From Oceanobacillus sojae (GTDB taxonomy: Bacteria; Bacillota; Bacilli; Bacillales; Amphibacillaceae), in the NCBI RefSeq assembly GCF_900162665.1, contig NZ_LT727811.1, forward strand, positions 500,063-564,062: 64,000 nt of DNA, written 5' to 3'. The translations under genes and the position numbers were made by a program. Shown in pieces: positions 37,300-44,304 of the stretch. The notes beneath the pieces were generated by a model. It was not told where the DNA came from, did not search any database, and was given only the letters and a program-made list of their open reading frames with translations. Numbering within the stretch: position 1 is the stretch's first letter; every line of letters begins with the position of its first letter.

Positions 37300-38100
37300 A
37301 TGGATATTTTAATGAAGATTCAAGAAGACTATCTGAACTTTTCCAAACAAGAAAAAAAAATCGCTGATTATATATTGCGCTTCAGCCATGAAATTAACAA
37401 TATGAAAATTGGAGAGCTGGCAAACAGAACAGGTACATCTAATGCATCCATTACGAGATTTGTAAAAAGAATTGGCTGTAACAATTATTCCGATATGAAA
37501 TTTCTTATTAACGCCAAAGCTGATCCGGAAGAGAATCAGGAAACACACGGGATAGCAGACGAAGTGCTTGTATACTATCAAAATGTTATAAAAAATACAC
37601 AGCGGTTAATTGATATAAATAAAATCCAAGCCTTCATGGGCTTAATCAAACAGGCTGAAAATATTAATATCATAGGTATCAGCAGCTCCGGTGTTACCGC
37701 AGATCTTTTCAGCATCCGGTTAATGCGGATGGGATTAACGGCAAAAAGTTATTCTGACCCTTTATGGATGCTTATGCAAGCAAGTATAGCCAAGCCGGGA
37801 GATTTATTTATAGCTATTTCAAACAGCGGTACTACTCATTCCATTGTCGAAACACTTACAGAGGCCAAAAAAAATGGAGCAACGATTGTCTCTATCACCG
37901 GTTATTTCGAAAACCCCGTTTCTAAATTAAGTGATCTGGTATTTTACGTATATAACACCCGTTTTGTCCATGATGAAAAATTTTCAAACTCGCAATTTTC
38001 CATGGTTTATTTAATGGATGTTATTACCACCTTTCTTCTGGAGGATGAAGAATTTAAAGATAAAACACTCAAAACAAGAGAAATTGTTGGAGATTTATAA
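37300..38100 (+). CDS. MurR/RpiR-family regulator, probably of the mannose-family PTS operon
   Basis: Seen: 266 residues. A helix-turn-helix domain fills about 1-75 (GTSNASITRFVKRIGCNNYSD). A full SIS domain at about 110-245 has both phosphosugar loops, IIGISSSGVTADLFS and IAISNSGTTHSIVETLTEA. AAAGGAG lies seven bases ahead of ATG. It has its own terminator, then the PTS operon on the same strand. Inferred: senses the sugar-6-phosphate made by the downstream permease and binds the palindrome over that operon's -10 box. Specific sugar unknown. Confidence 0.9.
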   Translation: MDILMKIQEDYLNFSKQEKKIADYILRFSHEINNMKIGELANRTGTSNASITRFVKRIGCNNYSDMKFLINAKADPEENQETHGIADEVLVYYQNVIKNTQRLIDINKIQAFMGLIKQAENINIIGISSSGVTADLFSIRLMRMGLTAKSYSDPLWMLMQASIAKPGDLFIAISNSGTTHSIVETLTEAKKNGATIVSITGYFENPVSKLSDLVFYVYNTRFVHDEKFSNSQFSMVYLMDVITTFLLEDEEFKDKTLKTREIVGDL

Positions 38101-38125
38101 AAAAATATTAAAAAATTTTGTGCAG

Positions 38126-38166
38126 GAACTTGAGAAAAGGAAAATTATTTTCAAGTTCTTTTTTTA
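38126..38166 (+). terminator. Terminator after the RpiR gene at 37300
   Basis: GAACTTGA (38126-38133) and TCAAGTTC (38151-38158) form a perfect 8-bp stem followed by nine T. It separates the regulator from the PTS operon. Confidence 0.8.
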
Positions 38167-38261
38167 TATTTATTAAATAAATAGAAGCCTCTTTTGCAAA
38201 AAGAATTGCAAAAACACTAATTCTACGCACATTTTCGGTAATTATTATCATGAATTATATA

Positions 38262-38290
38262 TTGAAATAATAATTATCATAGTTTATGAT
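38262..38290 (+). promoter_or_regulatory. Promoter of the phosphatase/PTS operon with operator over the -10 box
   Basis: TTGAAA (38262-38267), 17-bp spacer, TATGAT (38285-38290). The -10 box is the right arm of the perfect palindrome ATCATA-GTT-TATGAT (38276-38290). ATTATCAT occurs at 38273-38280 and again at 38244-38251, 29 bp apart (about three helix turns). Inferred repressor binding sites, most likely for the RpiR protein encoded upstream. Confidence 0.65.
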
Positions 38291-38328
38291 ATGTATAAAT
38301 TCAGGAGCAGTACTAAAGGAGGTATTTT

Positions 38329-39414
38329 GTGGGGGAATACAAACAACCATACACAATTCCAAACATAGAAATACAAAGGAACGATAATCAGCTGACAATA
38401 AAATTAGTAAACGCATCAAAATCAGAATATCAATTATACGTCGGCAGCGAACCGGAAGCAGAAAAAATCAATACATTACTCGGCACCAGCTCAACAGGCG
38501 AGTTTACCGTTTCGTTACCGGTAGCAGAAGGACCGTATTATTTTCTAATTAAATCCGGTGATTTTCAGACCAATATCTTTTCTGAGCGTGTCATCCAATT
38601 ACATGGAGCGATTAACATTCGGGATATGGGCGGCTATGAAACGGATGATGGCAGAGTTACAAAATGGGGACTGCTATTTCGGGGAGATCAATTATCAAAA
38701 TTAGATGCAGATGATGTAAAGCTGCTGGAACGAATGAATCTGAAAACCATTGTCGATTACCGGTCGGATCATGAACGCAGCATAAATCCAAATGTAGAAA
38801 TACCAAGTGTGGCAAACACTTATCATTGCGATCCACATTCAAGCTTCTCGGAAGCAGCAGCCAACGCGATCGATTTGCATAGTGAAAATGTAAAACTTGT
38901 AAGCGCTTTAGATAATGGAGAAATTGATCCTAAATATATAAATGACAAAGGTGAAAATGTCATTGAAGATTATCGAAAATTAATCGATTCAGAGGAAGCA
39001 AAAAATGCTTACGGTAAATTTCTCCGTATCTGTGCAGACAGCGAAAATATCCCGCTGGTCCATCACTGCAGAGGAGGAAAAGACCGGACAGGCTTAGGCT
39101 CGATGTTCTTACTTCTGCTGTTAAATGTGAAAGAAGAAGAAATCATTCGGGATTATGTTCTTACCGGCATTATCCGTAAAGAAAGAAACCAGCTAAAATA
39201 TCAGCACTACAGTGCACTAACATCGAATCAAAACTATTTAGATTATCTCATGGCGATGATTGAAACCAGAGAAGAATATGTGAAGGCCAGTATTGATAGA
39301 TTGAAAGAGATGTATGAATCCGTAGATGCCTATATGATTCAACATTTTGGGCTGACAGAAGAACAAATAGAAAAAATGAGAGAGATATACCTGGAGGAGG
39401 GTGTTGCAAAATGA
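38329..39414 (+). CDS. Tyrosine-protein phosphatase (Y_phosphatase3 type), first gene of a PTS operon
   Basis: Seen: 361 residues. An N-terminal beta-rich domain of about 85 residues (QLTIKLVNASKSEYQLYVGS) precedes NIRDMGGY and WGLLFRGDQLSKL. The CX5R active site is HCRGGKDRTG, with Cys247 and Arg253. GTG start after AAAGGAGG. Known: the family (e.g. Listeria LipA, IphP-like) removes phosphate from phosphotyrosine or phosphoinositides; many are secreted, but no signal peptide is seen here. The stop overlaps EIIA by 4 bp, tying it to the PTS. Inferred: dephosphorylates a sugar phosphate or regulates the PTS; both are untested. Confidence 0.9.
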   Translation: MGEYKQPYTIPNIEIQRNDNQLTIKLVNASKSEYQLYVGSEPEAEKINTLLGTSSTGEFTVSLPVAEGPYYFLIKSGDFQTNIFSERVIQLHGAINIRDMGGYETDDGRVTKWGLLFRGDQLSKLDADDVKLLERMNLKTIVDYRSDHERSINPNVEIPSVANTYHCDPHSSFSEAAANAIDLHSENVKLVSALDNGEIDPKYINDKGENVIEDYRKLIDSEEAKNAYGKFLRICADSENIPLVHHCRGGKDRTGLGSMFLLLLLNVKEEEIIRDYVLTGIIRKERNQLKYQHYSALTSNQNYLDYLMAMIETREEYVKASIDRLKEMYESVDAYMIQHFGLTEEQIEKMREIYLEEGVAK

Positions 39415-39845
39415 GTCAAGTAGCAGTACTTGTTACGAGCCATGGAGAGTTCGCTAAACACGCATTGAAAAGTGCAGAAATGATTGTCGGAGAACAAGAA
39501 AATTACGGTGTTGTCACAGTCAGTATGGACTTAACACTGGCAGATGCCGAAAAGGAGCTGGCGGAAGAATTAAATAAGTTAGACCGCAGTGCAGGAACCG
39601 TTATTTTAGTAGACATTTTTGGAGGAACTCCCTCCAATATGAGCGGAAGAATTGTGCTTTCTGAAGAGAATGTCTTAGCGGTCAGCGGTCTAAATCTGCC
39701 AATGCTGCTTGATTTATTAAGTAACAGGGAAAGAAGCCTGGATGAAATTGCGGAATCCTTGAAAAGCACCTATCAGGAAGGGTTTACAAATATAACAGAA
39801 CAACTAAACAAAGGAGAAGATGAAGATGAGTGTGAAATTTTGTAG
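39411..39845 (+). CDS. PTS mannose/fructose/sorbose-family EIIA
   Basis: Seen: 144 residues. VLVTSHGEFA contains the phosphorylated His11, and VDIFGGTPSNMS is the conserved EIIA-Man loop. It overlaps the phosphatase gene by 4 bp and the EIIB gene by 20 bp. Known: receives phosphate from HPr and passes it to EIIB. Length matches stand-alone EIIA-Man proteins (not fused to EIIB). Part of a complete IIA-IIB-IIC-IID system. Confidence 0.95.
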   Translation: MSQVAVLVTSHGEFAKHALKSAEMIVGEQENYGVVTVSMDLTLADAEKELAEELNKLDRSAGTVILVDIFGGTPSNMSGRIVLSEENVLAVSGLNLPMLLDLLSNRERSLDEIAESLKSTYQEGFTNITEQLNKGEDEDECEIL

Positions 39846-40296
39846 AATTGATGACCGGTTAATTCATGGCCAAGTCGTAACAACATGGGTGAATGTCCAC
39901 AGTATTGAACAGGTAATTATTTTAAACGAAACCGTTGCACAGGATAAAATTCAATCCAATGTGTTGAAAATGAGTGCACCCAGCAATATTAAACTGCATA
40001 TTTTTTCACCGGAAAAATTCCTGGAGGTTATTCAAAAAAACCCGCTTTCCCGGAACACTATGCTGCTATTTTCTTCCCCATTTGATGTAGAGAAGCTGGT
40101 TAATGCAGGCTATGAGATTCCAAGCCTGAACGTTGGCGGAATGCGGGGAAATGCAGAACGCACCCAATATACAAAAGCAGTATCACTGACTCCGGAAGAA
40201 AAAGCTTCCTTTGAAAGATTACTTGTGAAGGATATAGATATCACCATTCAAATGGTACCAAGTGAAGCACGTGTAAAAATGAATGAGGTGATTTAG
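39826..40296 (+). CDS. PTS mannose/fructose/sorbose-family EIIB
   Basis: Seen: 156 residues starting MSVKFCRIDDRLIHGQVVTT, with the phosphorylated His14 in RLIHGQV. Two ATGs are possible (39820 and 39826). AAGGAG at 39811-39816 suits the second (nine-base spacing), which is chosen. Known: takes phosphate from EIIA and gives it to the sugar during transport. GGMRGNAERTQYTKAVSLT is the conserved EIIB-Sor core segment. Sugar specificity cannot be read from this subunit. Confidence 0.94.
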   Translation: MSVKFCRIDDRLIHGQVVTTWVNVHSIEQVIILNETVAQDKIQSNVLKMSAPSNIKLHIFSPEKFLEVIQKNPLSRNTMLLFSSPFDVEKLVNAGYEIPSLNVGGMRGNAERTQYTKAVSLTPEEKASFERLLVKDIDITIQMVPSEARVKMNEVI

Positions 40297-40298
40297 TC

Positions 40299-41102
40299 AT
40301 GACCATGACTATTATAGTAATTACCTTAATAGCTTTTATCCTCGGAATTGATGATGTAAGTACAAAAATGTTTCGGAGACCATTATTAATTGCACCGATT
40401 ATCGGTTTTATTTTAGGGGATGTTCAAGCAGGACTGGCAATCGGGGCAACCCTTGAAATTATGTGGATGGGTATTGGAAATGTAGGTGCATATATGGCGC
40501 CTGACCTCATTACAGGAACAATTATCAGCACTTCATTAGCTATTATGAGTACGAATGGAAGCATCGAAACAGCGGTCGCAACTGCGATTACTTTAGCTAT
40601 TCCAACTTCTATTCTGGCACAGCAATTACTCGTATTAATTCAGACAATCAATGTTTCATTAAATGGCTGGGCAAAACGGCTGGCCGATAATGCGGATGTG
40701 AAGGGAACCTTCTGGTTAATCTATCCCCCGGCATTGTTAACTGGTGCAGCCCGTGCTGTTCCTACATTTATAGCTCTTTATTTCGGGGCTGGGGCAATTC
40801 AATCTGCTGTAGACGCTTTGCCAACCTTTGTCATTAACGGGTTGGAAACCGCCGGCAGCATCATCCCGGCTGTAGGTATTGCCCTATTAATGCTTGCCAT
40901 GCTTAAAAAGTTTGAGCTTTGGATGTTCTTAGTTCTCGGATTTGTCTTTTCTTCCTACTTAGGCTTAGATATTCTTCCAATGACTTTAATCGCAATTGTG
41001 TTTGCATATTTCTATGAAATGATTACACGAAAAACGGCAGCAGGCGCAAATGGAGCGAATGAATCATCCAAAAATACAGGAGAAGAGGAGTATGATCTGT
41101 AA
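40299..41102 (+). CDS. PTS mannose/fructose/sorbose-family EIIC
   Basis: Seen: 267 residues with about seven to eight membrane helices. GLAIGATLEIMWMGIGNVGA is the family signature loop near the sugar path. GAGGTG lies eight bases before the ATG, 3 bp after the EIIB gene. Known: forms the membrane channel together with EIID. Inferred: part of a sugar importer of unknown specificity. The operon carries no sugar-specific catabolic enzyme, which suggests the internal sugar phosphate enters central metabolism directly or is handled by the phosphatase. Confidence 0.94.
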   Translation: MTMTIIVITLIAFILGIDDVSTKMFRRPLLIAPIIGFILGDVQAGLAIGATLEIMWMGIGNVGAYMAPDLITGTIISTSLAIMSTNGSIETAVATAITLAIPTSILAQQLLVLIQTINVSLNGWAKRLADNADVKGTFWLIYPPALLTGAARAVPTFIALYFGAGAIQSAVDALPTFVINGLETAGSIIPAVGIALLMLAMLKKFELWMFLVLGFVFSSYLGLDILPMTLIAIVFAYFYEMITRKTAAGANGANESSKNTGEEEYDL

Positions 41103-41926
41103 TGGAACAAAAACTGACTAAAAAAGATTTATGGAAGTTGTTCATGCGATTAAACACCATGCGAATCACATTGAACTATGAAACATTACAGGGTGTCGGA
41201 TTTATGCGTGCCATTGCTCCTGTATTAGAAAAAACATATTCCGATAAAGAGGAATTATCCGATGCTATGAGACGGCATGCTCAATTTTATAATTCTCATG
41301 TAAACGGTGATGCAGTAATCTTAGCAGTAACGGCTGCTATGGAGGAATCAACAGGTCCGGATGAAAAAGAAGGGATTAATTCACTGAAAACCGGTCTTAT
41401 GGGCCCGCTGGCTGGACTGGGTGACAGTCTGATTAAGTTCACATGGGTTCCCATCATCGGAAGTATCGGAGCATCCTTAGCCTTCAGCGGAAGTATTATT
41501 GGGCCTATTCTAATGTTTATCCTCTATAATATCGTGAACATTGGCCTTAGATATTATGCTATTGTGTACGGATATAAAAAGGGTATCGGCTTCCTGAATG
41601 ACAACCAGGAAAGCAATTTAATCCAGAGAATCTCCACAATGGCTAACGTCGTCGGACTGATGGTCGTCGGTGCACTCATTTCAACCATAATTAAGGTGCA
41701 GACCCCCTTGGAAATATCAACGGGATCCAGTGTCACCGGTGAAGTTGGAGAGAATGTTATTTCTATTCAGGAAATGCTTGATCAAATTATGCCGTCTGTT
41801 TTAAGTCTGGCAGTTACGATTGCTGTTTACCATGTTCTCAAGAAAACAAAAGGTTCTCATGCTGCCATGATTATTGTCATTCTGATGCTGTTAACAATCG
41901 CCTTAACTTATTTTGGAATTTTATAG
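41102..41926 (+). CDS. PTS mannose/fructose/sorbose-family EIID
   Basis: Seen: 274 residues. The N-terminal soluble part contains ETLQGVGFMRAIAPVLEKTY and RRHAQFYNSHVN, then SLKTGLMGPLAGLGDSLIK leads into C-terminal membrane helices. This is the full EIID signature. Its ATG overlaps the EIIC stop by one base (TAATG), so expression is coupled. Known: EIID is unique to this PTS class and completes the channel. A strong terminator follows, ending the operon that starts with the phosphatase. Confidence 0.95.
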   Translation: MEQKLTKKDLWKLFMRLNTMRITLNYETLQGVGFMRAIAPVLEKTYSDKEELSDAMRRHAQFYNSHVNGDAVILAVTAAMEESTGPDEKEGINSLKTGLMGPLAGLGDSLIKFTWVPIIGSIGASLAFSGSIIGPILMFILYNIVNIGLRYYAIVYGYKKGIGFLNDNQESNLIQRISTMANVVGLMVVGALISTIIKVQTPLEISTGSSVTGEVGENVISIQEMLDQIMPSVLSLAVTIAVYHVLKKTKGSHAAMIIVILMLLTIALTYFGIL

Positions 41927-41997
41927 AGGATGGCTTACAGGTAACAGGATGAGAAATGGCTGATTTGGTATTTTAATAGTATTAATAAAGCTCTTAG

Positions 41998-42032
41998 CCT
42001 GAAACGTTGAATATTCTTCGTTTCAGGTTTTT
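41998..42032 (+). terminator. Terminator of the mannose-family PTS operon
   Basis: Perfect 9-bp stem CCTGAAACG (41998-42006) and CGTTTCAGG (42019-42027), followed by five T. Confidence 0.85.
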
Positions 42033-42090
42033 CTATCTATCTTTGTTGTTCCCAGCTAAACAAGAATTGCCCGGCTGTACGCTTTATACA

Positions 42091-42131
42091 TAAAAACCCG
42101 GACAAACAATCCAGCTTGTTCATCCAGGTTC
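42091..42131 (-). terminator. Terminator of the Gfo/Idh/MocA gene
   Basis: On the minus strand AACCTGGA and TCCGGGTT (complements of 42123-42130 and 42095-42102) pair with an inner AACAA/TTGTT stem, followed by TTTTTATG. Confidence 0.7.
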
Positions 42132-42165
42132 TATTAATTTATGCTACAGCATCATTCTTCTTTTC

Positions 42166-43182
42166 TTACTTTAAATCTTTAATTCCCGTTTCTAACATTT
42201 CCATTTGCAGTACTGTCTGTTCATCCGTAATGGTTTTATCCTTCCCATTAATAACAGCTTCATATAAATCATCGTATACTCTTCCATAATCACCATTGAC
42301 AGATGGCACCTTTTCTTCATGGAAGATACCCTCTTCATCGACATAAGTCAGTACACCATAATGATTTATTGTATCGATGCCGAAGTCCTTATTATCAGGC
42401 ATATAAAATAACTTTAAGTGCTCTTCCTGACGATCCTTTGTTTCTTTGATAAAACACCCTTTTTTACCATGGACAACAAAGCTCGGTCTTTCTTTCACTC
42501 TGAAATAACTGGATTTCACAGATACTTTTAACCTGCCGTAATATAGATCCAGATCGAAATAATCATTCATTCTTCCCTGTCCCAGCAATTGTTTCACATC
42601 ATAATGAATATCTTCCGGCTTGCCGAAATAACTGATGACCTGATCCAGCGTATGACAGCCATGTCCATACAGAAATGATGAATTGGGGTCAAAGGAATCG
42701 GCAGACTCCGGTACTTCAGGACGGTAATAATCATAGTGCATCTCCACTTCCAGCAAATCCCCTATTTCCCCTTCTTCTATCACTTTTTGAACAGTTAAAA
42801 AATCGCTGTCAAAACGTCTGTTTTGATATGCCTGCACAATTAGATCTTTCTCTTTTGCCAAAGCAAATATTTCTTTTGCCTGTTCAGAGGTTTCCATAAA
42901 AGGCTTTTCGACCAGACAATGCTTATTATGTTCCAAGACGCGTTTGGCGTACTCATAATGGCTGTCATGTTTTGTACAGATCACAATGAGTTGAATCTCT
43001 TCATCCTGTAATAATTCATCTAAGTCGGAAGTATAATGTACTCCATTAATCTTATCCCAGCTATCATGATCAGGATTTCTCCGATAAATTGTTTTCACCT
43101 TTATATTCTCTCGTTGCAATACGAATGGCAAATGGTATCTGTTTGTGCTTTTTCCATTTCCTATATAACCGATTGTAAGCAT
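42166..43182 (-). CDS. Gfo/Idh/MocA-family NAD(P)-dependent oxidoreductase
   Basis: Seen: 338 residues. A Rossmann fold starts IGYIGNGKSTNRYHLPFVL (an IGNGKSTNRYH variant, as in the YdgJ/YvaA branch, instead of GxGxxA). The conserved EKP is in LVEKPF, and GHGCHTLDQ holds the catalytic His-Asp region. Known: these enzymes oxidise or reduce sugars, inositols or their derivatives; YvaA (IolW) of B. subtilis is an NADP-dependent scyllo-inositol dehydrogenase. Monocistronic, convergent with the PTS operon; no inositol genes are nearby. Substrate therefore uncertain. Confidence 0.9.
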   Translation of the reverse strand: MLTIGYIGNGKSTNRYHLPFVLQRENIKVKTIYRRNPDHDSWDKINGVHYTSDLDELLQDEEIQLIVICTKHDSHYEYAKRVLEHNKHCLVEKPFMETSEQAKEIFALAKEKDLIVQAYQNRRFDSDFLTVQKVIEEGEIGDLLEVEMHYDYYRPEVPESADSFDPNSSFLYGHGCHTLDQVISYFGKPEDIHYDVKQLLGQGRMNDYFDLDLYYGRLKVSVKSSYFRVKERPSFVVHGKKGCFIKETKDRQEEHLKLFYMPDNKDFGIDTINHYGVLTYVDEEGIFHEEKVPSVNGDYGRVYDDLYEAVINGKDKTITDEQTVLQMEMLETGIKDLK

Positions 43183-43403
43183 AGCAGCCTCCTAAATTGT
43201 AGTTGTTAATTATTATTGTATACTGTTTCTTCTATTATTACTTATAAGTTATATTGGGTCAAAGAGTTCTCTTTAACTGGTAATGAGGAATTTAATATCT
43301 TTATGCTTTAGAATTGCAAGCTATTAGAAGGTTTTTTCCTTTCCTAATCTTCTTCTCAATCTCCTTTATGGCAGTTTGCAGCTATTAGTGTGTATGTTGA
43401 GAA

Positions 43404-43439
43404 AAAAAGAAAAACAGACAACTATACCCTAGCCGTCTG
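43404..43439 (-). terminator. Terminator of the histidine phosphatase lipoprotein
   Basis: On the minus strand CAGACGGCTA and TAGTTGTCTG pair over 10 positions (two G-U) with loop GGGTA, then TTTTTC. It lies 21 bp past the stop codon. Confidence 0.8.
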
Positions 43440-43460
43440 ACAAAATTTATTTCATCTCTA

Positions 43461-44267
43461 TCAATTTCCTTCTAAATAAGAAGTATCTCCCAGCGTTTCC
43501 AAGGTATACTCCCCATCTTTGTATTTCAAAATAGTAACACTTCCATTGTCAATACTTTCCCCTTGGTATTCCCCAGGGACAAGTATTTCTAACAAAGTAG
43601 GAATCATACTTCCAGATGACACAATAAGGACATTACCTGACTGGTCATTCTCCACTACCAAATCCATTGCTTCCTTGCCGCGATCTGTGATCTCATCATA
43701 AGTCTCTGCTGCATCTAATGGATCGTGTTCTGCAATCGCATCAGCAATTCCATCATCACCAAGAATATCAACTAGTTCTCCGTATTCTGACCATTCTTCA
43801 TCAAATTCAAGGTCATAGCTATTCATTATTGGATTCCACATTTCTTCATTCGTTTTCCCTTCAAATCCACCGTAATTCCATTCCTTAAATCCATCATGTT
43901 CAATAATTTCAGGAGTATCAGAATCATTTTCTGTCAGAATTAATTTGGCTGTATTTCGTTGTCTGCCAAGATCACTGGAATAGGCTGAAATAAACTCAAT
44001 ATCTGATAATCCTTTACCAACAATGCTAGCCTGTTCCTTCCCTTCATCGGTCAGCTGGGAATCTGCAAATCCCTGAACTTGTCCGGTTGTATTAAACCAT
44101 GTTTTCCCGTGTCTTACGAGGTAGATAACTAATTCATCCTGCTGCTCCTGCTCCGTTGCCTCCTCTGAATCTGCCGAAGATTCATTTGATGGTGTATCTG
44201 AGTTACTCGCACATGCTGCCAATAGCAACAATAGAAAAGCTCCCAGTAGGATCATTTTTTGTTTCAT
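43461..44267 (-). CDS. Histidine-phosphatase-family lipoprotein
   Basis: Seen: 268 residues. The lipoprotein signal has lipobox LAAC (about residue 19) and an acidic Ser/Glu-rich linker to about 45. A phosphoglycerate-mutase-like domain then starts IYLVRHGKTWFN, with catalytic His in RHG, SSDLGRQRNTA as second phosphate contact and a C-terminal SSGSMIPTLLE region where the second catalytic His is expected. There HG/H is replaced by SGS. Known: secreted members are phosphatases of broad range. Inferred: extracytoplasmic phosphatase, perhaps altered in catalysis because the second His is not evident. Monocistronic. Confidence 0.85.
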   Translation of the reverse strand: MKQKMILLGAFLLLLLAACASNSDTPSNESSADSEEATEQEQQDELVIYLVRHGKTWFNTTGQVQGFADSQLTDEGKEQASIVGKGLSDIEFISAYSSDLGRQRNTAKLILTENDSDTPEIIEHDGFKEWNYGGFEGKTNEEMWNPIMNSYDLEFDEEWSEYGELVDILGDDGIADAIAEHDPLDAAETYDEITDRGKEAMDLVVENDQSGNVLIVSSGSMIPTLLEILVPGEYQGESIDNGSVTILKYKDGEYTLETLGDTSYLEGN

Positions 44268-44304
44268 TTTTACTTCCCCCTATACGCTATTTTTTATTGA
44301 CTTT

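Noticed and set aside
38897-38910. cre-like TTGTAAGCGCTTTA inside the tyrosine phosphatase gene
   Set aside because: The last two conserved positions do not match and the location is intragenic; chance resemblance is likely.
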